Under the pieces are notes generated by a model, which was not told where the DNA came from, did not search any database, and saw nothing but the letters and a program-made list of their open reading frames with translations. A program made the position numbers and the translations under genes. DNA of 12,157 nucleotides from contig CAZMAF010000049.1 of assembly GCA_964564225.1 (NCBI GenBank), positions 1 through 12,157 on the forward strand. The letters are read 5' to 3'. Below are positions 1 to 5,729 of this stretch, in pieces. Source of the stretch: RGIG1993 sp964564225 (GTDB lineage: Bacteria > Bacillota > Clostridia > Oscillospirales > CAG-272). Each line of letters begins with the position of its first letter. The stretch's first letter is position 1.

Positions 1-206
1 ACATCATTATGAGCGAAGCGAATAACATCACTTTTGCGATAGCAAAAACATCACTGACAAAAAAGAGATAACATTTCGGCTACGAACCGATTTGTTATCT
101 CTTTCTGTCGTTATAAGGGTTTGGGCTTAGCCCAAGTGCATTTGACCGGTCAAATGCGATGCTCGCACTTAGCGGTATTTTTAAATTTCTCCGCTAAGAA
201 CATCAC
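1..206. repeat. Modular array of short palindromes punctuated by aacatcac words
   Basis: This gene-free block is packed with inverted repeats. In order: TTTTGC/GCAAAA (32-37/42-47); a 12-bp stem at 62-73/93-104; TTGGGCT/AGCCCAA (121-127/129-135); a perfect 20-bp palindrome at 138-157 with half-site GCATTTGACC; an enclosing pair AAGTGC/GCACTT (134-139/165-170); and TTAGCGG/CCGCTAA (169-175/191-197). The word acatca recurs near 1, 25, 48 and 200, three times as aacatcac (24-31, 47-54, 199-206), between the hairpins. This looks like a cluster of dispersed palindromic units (REP/BIME- or MITE-like), not a CRISPR, because there are no regular spacers. The left edge is cut by the window. It sits downstream of the SLOG gene. 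Confidence 0.6.
59..104 (-). terminator. Likely Rho-independent terminator of the CotH/thioesterase/SLOG operon
   Basis: Read on the minus strand, a 12-bp stem (93-104 with 62-73), with further CGG pairing inside, is followed at once by six U residues (complement of 59-64). It lies about 120 bases past the SLOG stop codon, so the transcript would run through other small hairpins first. It may itself be one unit of the palindrome array. Confidence 0.5.
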
Positions 207-224
207 CCTTTTCCTTCGGGATTT

Positions 225-848
225 TTATACCGTAATTTTGCTTGTTACAATTTTACCCGCGTTTGTGGGATCTTGCGTGGGGCGCGGGGTGAGAACGTGA
301 CAGACGGTGCGCGTCTTCAGCGGGTAGTTGCCTGTCGGGTCGGCGTAATCGCCTTTTGTGGCAAAGCCGTAGGCTTCTGCCGCGCCGCAACCGTCGGGTC
401 TGCCTTTTACACCGTCCCAGAGAGCCACGAAAATATCGCTTTTGGCGGCGACATAAATGCCTGCCTGACGGTAGAAATAGTCGTAGTCGTTCGCACCCGT
501 TTTTTCAATATCGGGTGTTACGGCGATTTCAAGAGCATTGTTGCAGAGGGTAAAAAATTCGCGCCTGGCATCACCCTCAAAGTCTTCAGCATAGCTTTCT
601 GTCGGGCGGGGTAAAATGGCGATATAGGGAATTTGAAGGCTTATGGCGGCTCTTGCGAGCATCGTGTCGCCCCCTTCGGCAAGGCTGTTCAGCATAACCA
701 GCGTTTTGCCCATTTTTGCCGCTTGTTCTTTTGCCTCAATCAAGAGTGCATAGACCGCTTGTTCGATGGCGGGCAGGGCATCGGGGTGGATGCGGCGGTG
801 GGTGGAAAGTCCCAGAAGGAGCGTGTTATTCACGGTTTGCCTTGGCAT
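225..848 (-). CDS. SLOG-family Rossmann nucleotide-binding-like protein
   Basis: A 207-residue soluble protein with the pattern of SLOG/LOG-like Rossmann proteins. There is an N-terminal strand with GLSTHRRI (13-20, cf. GxSGHR), then NSLAEGGDTMLARAA (54-68, cf. SSLAEGAD), LPRPTESYAEDF (79-90), and DIFVALWDG (138-146) followed by a Gly-rich GCGAAEA stretch (153-159). Known SLOG proteins bind or process nucleotide-derived ligands, and some act as sensors in nucleotide-signal conflict systems. The ligand here is unknown. It is the last gene of a three-gene operon and its start overlaps the thioesterase gene by 23 bases. The ATG at 848 has no clear ribosome binding site. A GTG at 833, preceded by AAGG and overlapping the upstream stop, is a good alternative start and puts the Rossmann strand right at the N-terminus. 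No effector domain or two-TM partner is adjacent. Confidence 0.72.
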   Translation of the reverse strand: MPRQTVNNTLLLGLSTHRRIHPDALPAIEQAVYALLIEAKEQAAKMGKTLVMLNSLAEGGDTMLARAAISLQIPYIAILPRPTESYAEDFEGDARREFFTLCNNALEIAVTPDIEKTGANDYDYFYRQAGIYVAAKSDIFVALWDGVKGRPDGCGAAEAYGFATKGDYADPTGNYPLKTRTVCHVLTPRPTQDPTNAGKIVTSKITV

Positions 849-1218
849 TTGTTTTTGCCATAAATTTTTCGTTTTGTATGATAAAGCGCTCGTGTCCGCC
901 TTCGCCGATAAGTCCCGTCTCGTCGTAAGCCTTGACCGTGAAGACGAGGCGGCGGTTGTCAATTTCGATAAGCTCAGCCTCGCAGGTAACCGTCATTCCG
1001 AGCGGAGTTGCGGCGATATGCTTAACGCCGATATAGGTGCCGACAGAGCCGCATCCTTCGTCAAGTGCGTTTTGTACGGCTTTGTATGCGGTTTCTTCCA
1101 TTAAAGCGATCATTGCGGGAGTGGCGAAAACGGCGAGTGTGCCGCTTCCCATGGCGCGCGCGGTCTTATCTTCGGTTACGGTGGTTTGGAGTGTCAGCTT
1201 CATGCCTTGTTTTAACAT
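826..1218 (-). CDS. FlK-like hotdog thioesterase
   Basis: A 130-residue single hotdog-fold protein of the fluoroacetyl-CoA thioesterase-like family. It reads GSGTLAVFATPAM (24-36), EE (41-42), GSVGTYIGVKHIAATPLGM (57-75) and GEGGHERFII (105-114). The Thr33, Glu41 and His67 spacing (8 and 26 residues) equals that of the Thr42-Glu50-His76 triad of Streptomyces FlK, so it is probably an active acyl-CoA thioesterase. Most members of this family are not fluoroacetate-specific and their substrates are unknown. The start is supported by AAAGGA seven bases before the ATG. It lies 13 bases after the CotH stop and overlaps the SLOG gene, so the three are probably cotranscribed and may be translationally coupled. 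Function in this setting is unassigned. Confidence 0.85.
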   Translation of the reverse strand: MLKQGMKLTLQTTVTEDKTARAMGSGTLAVFATPAMIALMEETAYKAVQNALDEGCGSVGTYIGVKHIAATPLGMTVTCEAELIEIDNRRLVFTVKAYDETGLIGEGGHERFIIQNEKFMAKTNAKANRE

Positions 1219-1231
1219 AACGTGTTCCTTT

Positions 1232-2992
1232 CTATTTGTTCAGCTCGTTTGCAATCCAGTTGATACGGGTGAGGATATAGGCTTTTAATTCTTCGACATA
1301 GGTATAATAATCCTTGTTCAGCATTTGCTTCCAGACGACTTCGTTCATCATGACCGCGTTATAAATTTTGTCGGCTTCTTCGTCTGCGACTGTGTCGGCA
1401 AAGGCGGTAACCGCAGGGACAAATTCTTTAAAGAATACTTCTTTGGCAAGAGCTATGAAATCGTCGTGCTGCCAGCAGGCTTTGTAGAATTTTTTTTCGG
1501 TACGGTTATACCAGCCTGTCGGTGAAACTGTTTCTTGGCGGACACCGAAGGCAATGTCGTAATCCCAGACAGGACCGACGAAAAGTTTTTCGGATTGGCT
1601 GTCGGCGGGTTTATAAAGGTAATGACTGGTTTTAGCGCCGTCGTAATTTTTGGCGATCTCGTCCACCCAATATTTTCTTACGAGCGAGTCGATGTCGATA
1701 TAGTCGGTATACGGTTTGCCGGTGTCAGGATTGATTCCCGTCTCACTGTATAACGCATCTTCCATATTCTGTACGAGCGTTGCGATATAGACAGCTTGCT
1801 CTTCGCTTACATATTCGGGTGATTTGATAACGTAATAATTGGTTGTACTGCCTTGCTTTATGGCAAAGCCGCAGGGTTCGTCCTGATAGCGGTCCTTCAT
1901 TTCAAGCTCAATGATGTAGCCGCCTGAGATGTCCTCGGGATTTTCAACGCCTGTGTAGTATTTAACGGTCAGCTTGTCGTTGACTTTTGTTGTGCGCTGT
2001 ACGCCGTGGTTTTCGGCGGGATCGAGCATTTCGATTTCTTCTTCGAGGTCTTTGATGTTGACGCGCTCTTCTTCAATATCAATTTTTTCGGTCAGCATAA
2101 ATGCGCCGAAGTATTCGCCGTTGACGAAGAAATCGACTACCTCGCCCTCGGGTGTATAGTCAAGTCCGACCGTTTGACCGAGGTAGTAGGCAAGGGTGTT
2201 GCGGAGCATCGTATTGTCGGGTACGTTGCCGACGAGTGCCCATTTTTTACTTTTGCCCATACCGAGCAGATCGGTTTTCTTTTCCAATTTAATGGAATAT
2301 CCCTGTTTGTCGCTCTTAAGCCACGTCCAATTACCGCGCCCTTTGATATAGCCCGTACAGGGGGAGTCGGGATCGTTTTCTATGGATTCGTAGCGTGTTT
2401 CCCAGCCGTACTGTTCGGCAATATCGGCGCGGCATTCAAGAACGAAATTGCCGTATGCCCTGGTTTCTTTGCTTTCGTCGGCTTTAACATCGTCGATCGT
2501 GCCGTAGGCGTCGTCAATTTGAAGATAAAGCGTGGGGGAGTCGGAGCGTATAGCGATGATTTCATAAGAATCACCGAAGATTTTGACTCGTTTGCCGTCG
2601 GTTGTATTGTCGTCGGTGAAATCGGCATAGCGACCTTTAATGAGGTTGCCTTTGGCATCGAGAAGATGGTAGGCAACCTGCTTCAGTTCAACGGCAGAGG
2701 GCAGGAGAAAATAGACCTTGCCCTGTTCGATCACAGGTTGAATATCGTATGCAAGTCCCTGATTATAGGCGGCGGGAATGATGATCTTTGAGGCGTTATA
2801 GACCTCGCTTGCGTTTTCGTAGTATTCGTCGGGTAATACGATAAGACCGTTTTTGTAAGTCGTGACGGCAGTTTCGGCGGTACTCGGCTCTGTCGTTGTT
2901 TCGGCGGTGGGGCTTGTTATATTGAGTGTGCCGCAGGCAGCGAGCGCGAGCGCGGCGAGTAAAAGTAAGAGAAACAGAATATGTTTTTTCAT
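1232..2992 (-). CDS. CotH-kinase family lipoprotein
   Basis: A 586-residue exported protein. Residues 1-20 form a lipoprotein signal (KK, Leu-rich core, lipobox LAAC, Cys20), followed by a Ser/Thr/Glu-rich linker (about 24-45), an N-terminal domain (about 46-180) and a CotH-like kinase domain (about 184-500). Visible motifs are KGRGNWTWLKSDKQGYSIKL (217-236), LLGMGKSKKWALVGN (242-256), FGAFMLTEKIDI (295-306) and GPVWDYDIAFG (473-483), whose Asp residues match the metal/catalytic region of CotH kinases. Family knowledge: CotH proteins are atypical secreted kinases. Bacillus CotH phosphorylates spore-coat proteins, but many gut Clostridia carry surface CotH lipoproteins with no known substrate. 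The start is fixed by the signal peptide, yet no Shine-Dalgarno is visible before the ATG. It is the first gene of the operon. Confidence 0.88.
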   Translation of the reverse strand: MKKHILFLLLLLAALALAACGTLNITSPTAETTTEPSTAETAVTTYKNGLIVLPDEYYENASEVYNASKIIIPAAYNQGLAYDIQPVIEQGKVYFLLPSAVELKQVAYHLLDAKGNLIKGRYADFTDDNTTDGKRVKIFGDSYEIIAIRSDSPTLYLQIDDAYGTIDDVKADESKETRAYGNFVLECRADIAEQYGWETRYESIENDPDSPCTGYIKGRGNWTWLKSDKQGYSIKLEKKTDLLGMGKSKKWALVGNVPDNTMLRNTLAYYLGQTVGLDYTPEGEVVDFFVNGEYFGAFMLTEKIDIEEERVNIKDLEEEIEMLDPAENHGVQRTTKVNDKLTVKYYTGVENPEDISGGYIIELEMKDRYQDEPCGFAIKQGSTTNYYVIKSPEYVSEEQAVYIATLVQNMEDALYSETGINPDTGKPYTDYIDIDSLVRKYWVDEIAKNYDGAKTSHYLYKPADSQSEKLFVGPVWDYDIAFGVRQETVSPTGWYNRTEKKFYKACWQHDDFIALAKEVFFKEFVPAVTAFADTVADEEADKIYNAVMMNEVVWKQMLNKDYYTYVEELKAYILTRINWIANELNK

Positions 2993-3117
2993 GATTGGAT
3001 ATCAGCAACGGCGTTTTGAATTTTGAAGTCTTCCTGCTCGGTATGATGCTATGAGCTATGGGGACGTGAGAAATTTTCTTCACAGCGCCGCTGTCCTATA
3101 TGTTTGTTGTTATTTAC

Positions 3118-3146
3118 AGTATAGCATAGATATGTGAAAAGCGCAA
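3118..3146 (-). promoter_or_regulatory. Probable sigma-A promoter of the CotH operon
   Basis: Read on the minus strand, TTGCGC (3141-3146), a 17-base spacer and TATACT (3118-3123). The -10 is good and the -35 is weak. It predicts a leader of about 120 bases before the CotH ATG. No riboswitch-like fold was recognised in that leader. It is back-to-back with the cobalamin-riboswitch promoter. Confidence 0.45.
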
Positions 3147-3186
3147 GGGATTTTGGCGGTTTTTGTAAAGGAAGTTTTATGTTCTC

Positions 3187-3215
3187 TTGACACGTTGCGT
3201 TTTTTTTGTTATAAT
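3187..3215 (+). promoter_or_regulatory. Strong sigma-A promoter for the cobalamin-riboswitch transcript
   Basis: A perfect TTGACA (3187-3192), a 17-base spacer and a perfect TATAAT (3210-3215). The expected start near 3222 is about 11 bases before the riboswitch P1 stem. Confidence 0.9.
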
Positions 3216-3232
3216 AACTCGAAATCAAAAAA

Positions 3233-3365
3233 GAAGAGCAGCGGCGCAGGATTTTCCAATGCGTCCGTTTGCAAAAAAGCAAACGATGGAAGCGGAGTGC
3301 AATTCTCCCACGAGGCCGTCGCCGTGATTCCCTTCGGGGATAAGTCGAAATACTTGCTGCTTTTT
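3233..3365 (+). promoter_or_regulatory. Cobalamin (B12) riboswitch aptamer
   Basis: This leader matches the ordered core of the cobalamin riboswitch family. P1 pairs GAAGAGCAGC (3233-3242) with GCTGCTTTTT (3356-3365). A 7-bp hairpin CGTTTGC/GCAAACG follows (3266-3272/3279-3285). Next comes the core GGAAGCGGAGTGCAA (3288-3302) with GGAG/CTCC pairing, then GCCGTCGCCGTGA (3315-3327), a TTCCC/GGGGA-type hairpin (3327-3341), and the B12-box-like AAGTCGAAATACTTGC (3342-3357; family form AGTCnGnnnACCTGCC). Several positions diverge from the usual consensus, so it may be a variant subclass. The downstream genes (transcobalamin-like lipoprotein and S component) fit B12 control. The rest of the 2993-3541 gap holds two promoters and the expression platform, and no gene is seen there. 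Confidence 0.8.
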
Positions 3366-3459
3366 CCTTGCATTGTGACACGCGGATTACCGGTCATACT
3401 GCCACATACCGCCTTACGGGAGCTATATTTTTTCGCAAGGTAGTTGTGTGCGCCTTATT

Positions 3460-3480
3460 ACCGCCACGGGCGGTTTTTTT
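3460..3480 (+). terminator. Riboswitch expression-platform terminator
   Basis: ACCGCC (3460-3465), loop ACG, GGCGGT (3469-3474) and a run of seven T (3474-3480) form a classic intrinsic terminator between the aptamer and the lipoprotein gene. This implies transcription-attenuation control. An identical ACCGCC at 3408-3413 could compete for the 3' arm. A long-range pair CCTTGC/GCAAGG (3366-3371/3435-3440) encloses that upstream copy. Confidence 0.85.
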
Positions 3481-3541
3481 GTGCGGTAAATGGGGCAAAG
3501 GGTCCTTTTTTCTTTCAAGGTTAAACAAGAAAGGATGATTT

Positions 3542-3940
3542 ATGATGAAATTTTTAAAAACAACGCTCGTATTACTGATTGCTTTTGTGATGCTCGTTCT
3601 GTCGATGACGGCCTGCGGCGAGGCAGAAACAGGTCTTTTTGACGAGAAAATCACGATCACCGTCAAGGTGGTACACAAGGACAAGAGCCAAAAGACCTTT
3701 ACCATCGAAACCTGTCAGTCTACCTTGCTTGGCGCGCTACAACAGGAACAGCTTGTTGAGGGCGAGGAACAGACGGTCAGTTTTTTCGTGACTGCCGTAG
3801 ACGGCGAAACTGCCGATTGGTCGGTCGACGAGGGCTGGTGGCGCTTCACCAAGGGCGGTCAGGCGATGATGACCGGCGCAGAACAGACGAAGATCGCTGA
3901 CGGAGATGTATATGAGATCACGTATACCGTCGGGTATTGA
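3542..3940 (+). CDS. Transcobalamin-like (DUF4430) lipoprotein
   Basis: A 132-residue small lipoprotein. It has a hydrophobic signal (5-24) ending in lipobox-like SMTAC with Cys25, then one DUF4430/transcobalamin C-terminal-like domain (about 36-132). The domain shows an ITVKVVHKDK strand, TLLGALQQE (51-59), a DEGWWRFTKGG core (about 96-106) and a closing DGDVYEITYTV. This domain resembles the beta domain of eukaryotic transcobalamin/intrinsic factor. In Clostridia such lipoproteins commonly sit beside ECF S components. With the upstream B12 riboswitch, the likely role is surface capture of a corrinoid for the S component encoded next. AAAGGA (3530-3535) lies six bases before the first ATG; the ATG three bases later is also possible. 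TCCTTT at 3503-3508 could pair with this site. Confidence 0.82.
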   Translation: MMKFLKTTLVLLIAFVMLVLSMTACGEAETGLFDEKITITVKVVHKDKSQKTFTIETCQSTLLGALQQEQLVEGEEQTVSFFVTAVDGETADWSVDEGWWRFTKGGQAMMTGAEQTKIADGDVYEITYTVGY

Positions 3941-4478
3941 TACGGTAAGAGCCGATCAAAGAAAAAACGCCCGTTTTCGTTTGTTTGAGCTTTTAATGAC
4001 TTCGATTCTCGGTGCGTTTATTTTTGCTGCAAAGGTGGCAATGGCGGCACTTCCGAATATTGAGCCCGTGACGCTTCTTCTTATATTGGCGACGGTTTGC
4101 TTCGGATCTCGCGCCTTTATTTCCTGCGGTATTTACGTTTTGCTGGAAGGACTGTTTTACGGGTTTTCAATGTGGTGGATTTCTTATCTTTATGTATGGC
4201 CGTTGCTTGTTTTTCTGGCGTTGCTTTTTCAAAAACGGGAAAACCGTTTTTTCTGGGCAGTCTTTGCGGCGGTATACGGATTTTTGTTCGGCTTTCTTTT
4301 CTTGCCGGTCAATTATTTCGTGTATGGGATGGCGTCAAATCCCGAGCTTTTGATGATATACATTCTGAACGATATTCCGTTTAATGCCATTCACGCCGTT
4401 GGAAATTTCGTTAGTGTTTTGCTGCTTCTGACGCCTATGCGCCGTGTGCTATGTGCTTTGCTTTCCCGTATCCGATAA
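3912..4478 (+). CDS. ECF transporter S component, probably corrinoid-specific
   Basis: A 188-residue membrane protein with about six hydrophobic segments: roughly 27-45, 53-70, 71-90, 93-106, 113-135 and 160-176. The small size, a short basic N-terminus, an ALPNIEPVTLLLIL segment (46-60) and a late DIPFNAIHAVGNF motif (154-166) fit substrate-binding S components of energy-coupling-factor vitamin transporters. It overlaps the lipoprotein gene by 29 bases and shares its cobalamin-riboswitch leader, so corrinoid uptake (CblT-like) is the best guess. Substrate cannot be read from sequence alone. I chose the ATG at 3912 because GGAG lies six bases before it; the in-frame ATG at 3906 abuts GGAG with no spacing. 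No EcfA or EcfT genes are adjacent, so it must use a shared energising module elsewhere. Confidence 0.8.
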   Translation: MRSRIPSGIDTVRADQRKNARFRLFELLMTSILGAFIFAAKVAMAALPNIEPVTLLLILATVCFGSRAFISCGIYVLLEGLFYGFSMWWISYLYVWPLLVFLALLFQKRENRFFWAVFAAVYGFLFGFLFLPVNYFVYGMASNPELLMIYILNDIPFNAIHAVGNFVSVLLLLTPMRRVLCALLSRIR

Positions 4479-4479
4479 T

Positions 4480-4521
4480 AAAAAATGCTTTTTCTCCGTT
4501 CGGGAGAAAAAGCATTTTTTT
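4480..4521. terminator. Bidirectional terminator between convergent operons
   Basis: A long near-perfect stem pairs AAAAAATGCTTTTTCTCC (4480-4497) with GGAGAAAAAGCATTTTTTT (4503-4521) around a five-base loop. It has a T run in both directions. It begins right after the S-component stop and overlaps the DUF1015 stop codon, so it ends both converging transcripts. Confidence 0.93.
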
Positions 4522-5713
4522 ATTGGATTTTACGGCATTCGATATAGTAGCGTTTGTCGGCGGCGTCGCCCATCGAAAATGTCTTACGGACGAGTGCGCC
4601 GTCGGCGGCAACGGCGGGGAAGAGGTCTTCCTTTTTCATGCCGTCGAAGAAGAATGCGACCGTGTTTTCGTCTTTTGCAAGCGCGAGAGTTTCTTCCTTG
4701 CCGTGAATATAGTCGATAACGGTTTCGGGATGCGCCTTCAGATAGGCATCGAGCGTATTCTGAAGATCGGTGACGGCAAGGACGCTTGTGGCGCCCACTG
4801 TCAGTATCTCGCGCTTTTTGCCGTAGCATACCGTCAGCTCGTGCGTCTTGCTGTTATCGGTAACGGGAAGTGCTTTCCGGATCGTTTCAATGACGGCTTT
4901 GGGATTGGCGTTAAAAAGAATGCGGTAGATCGGCTCGAAGACAAGCGCATCGTCATGGATATTGACGATTTCACAGAGTGCGTAGCGTGAGACTTCGCTC
5001 GGGTTGTTTTCGTAGCAGGTTTTGGCGGTGGCAAGCGAATGGTTGCCGTCTCCTACCGCAAAAAGAAAGGGCGTTTTTTCGTTCAAGGCTTCAAGCGCCC
5101 GGTCGATCTGTTTTTTGCCGCAATCGTCAACAAGATAGCCTTTGACGTGACCGCCGCCGAGCATTAAGTCAAAATCATAAAGAATGGCAAACTCGTTTCG
5201 GCGCTCAGTCAGCGGCTCAATGACGGTTTTTTCAAGGTCGTCAACGAGGAGCATGATGTGGGGCGTTTCAATAGGCGCATTTTCGCGGATTCTGACACGC
5301 GGCGGAATGCGCTCGGTTACGGTGGCTTCGCTCGCGCGCACGGGCGTTTGAGCGTTTTTTCTGAAGTCGTAGGCTTCAAGATCAACACCGCCGACGATAC
5401 CGCGGCGGACTTTTCCTGAGGATAGCGTGCGCTCGACGTAAATATAGGCGTTTGGCAAGGTTTTGAAAATGCCGCTTTCGAGATATTCATGCATCGTTTG
5501 GTTGATGTTGTCAATGCGGGTGCTATCGTTACTGCCGAGATAGTATTCGGGTAAGATCATCGAAAGGGTAGAGGGGGCGTTTTGCACGGTGTTTCCGACT
5601 GCTTGCCAATATTCACCCTCGGATGTGTGCTGGTCGCAGGCGATCACTGCCCATTTTGGATACTCAACGGTGTCACGGGGTAAAAGGATGTCAATGGGGG
5701 AAAAGTGCTTCAT
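4520..5713 (-). CDS. DUF1015 (COG4198) family protein
   Basis: A 397-residue soluble protein, full length for DUF1015. It starts KHFSPIDILLPRD, and the family's conserved blocks are visible: PKWAVIACDQHTSEGEYW (19-36), LYDFDLMLGGGHVKGYLVDD (178-197), FAVGDGNHSLATAK (218-231, the usual GHH/GNHS-type block) and RKTFSMGDAADKRYY (376-390). Biochemical function is not established. In many genomes the gene sits near serine-biosynthesis genes such as serA, but none is seen here. AAGGAG lies five to six bases before the ATG. It begins 16 bases after the ABC transporter stop and is likely cotranscribed with it; no promoter is seen between them. Confidence 0.88.
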   Translation of the reverse strand: MKHFSPIDILLPRDTVEYPKWAVIACDQHTSEGEYWQAVGNTVQNAPSTLSMILPEYYLGSNDSTRIDNINQTMHEYLESGIFKTLPNAYIYVERTLSSGKVRRGIVGGVDLEAYDFRKNAQTPVRASEATVTERIPPRVRIRENAPIETPHIMLLVDDLEKTVIEPLTERRNEFAILYDFDLMLGGGHVKGYLVDDCGKKQIDRALEALNEKTPFLFAVGDGNHSLATAKTCYENNPSEVSRYALCEIVNIHDDALVFEPIYRILFNANPKAVIETIRKALPVTDNSKTHELTVCYGKKREILTVGATSVLAVTDLQNTLDAYLKAHPETVIDYIHGKEETLALAKDENTVAFFFDGMKKEDLFPAVAADGALVRKTFSMGDAADKRYYIECRKIQ

Positions 5714-5729
5714 GGGTTCTCCTTGTTAC

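Noticed and set aside
1..206. CRISPR array or origin-like repeat cluster
   Set aside because: The repeats are palindromes of different sequence with irregular spacing, and there are no DnaA-box-like series.
225..1218. Complete SLOG-based antiphage operon
   Set aside because: No nucleotide cyclase, pore-forming, TIR or nuclease effector is encoded beside it; only a thioesterase and a CotH protein are present.
2006..2791. Long open frame (261 codons) on the plus strand, opposite the CotH gene
   Set aside because: It lies wholly antisense to a gene with clear CotH motifs, has no recognisable domain and no convincing ribosome binding site. It is a codon-bias shadow.
3153..3443. 96-codon plus-strand frame across the B12 leader
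   Set aside because: Its start precedes the perfect promoter, it runs through the structured aptamer, and the protein looks random. The riboswitch explains the region better.
3216..3480. Stand-alone small RNA such as 6S or SRP RNA
   Set aside because: Promoter plus terminator suggested this at first, but the GGAAGC...TGCAA, GCCGTCGCCGTGA and B12-box words, and the downstream B12 genes, fit a cobalamin riboswitch.
4451..4990. Plus-strand open frame opposite the DUF1015 gene
   Set aside because: It crosses the strong bidirectional terminator and is antisense to a conserved protein; no motif is visible.
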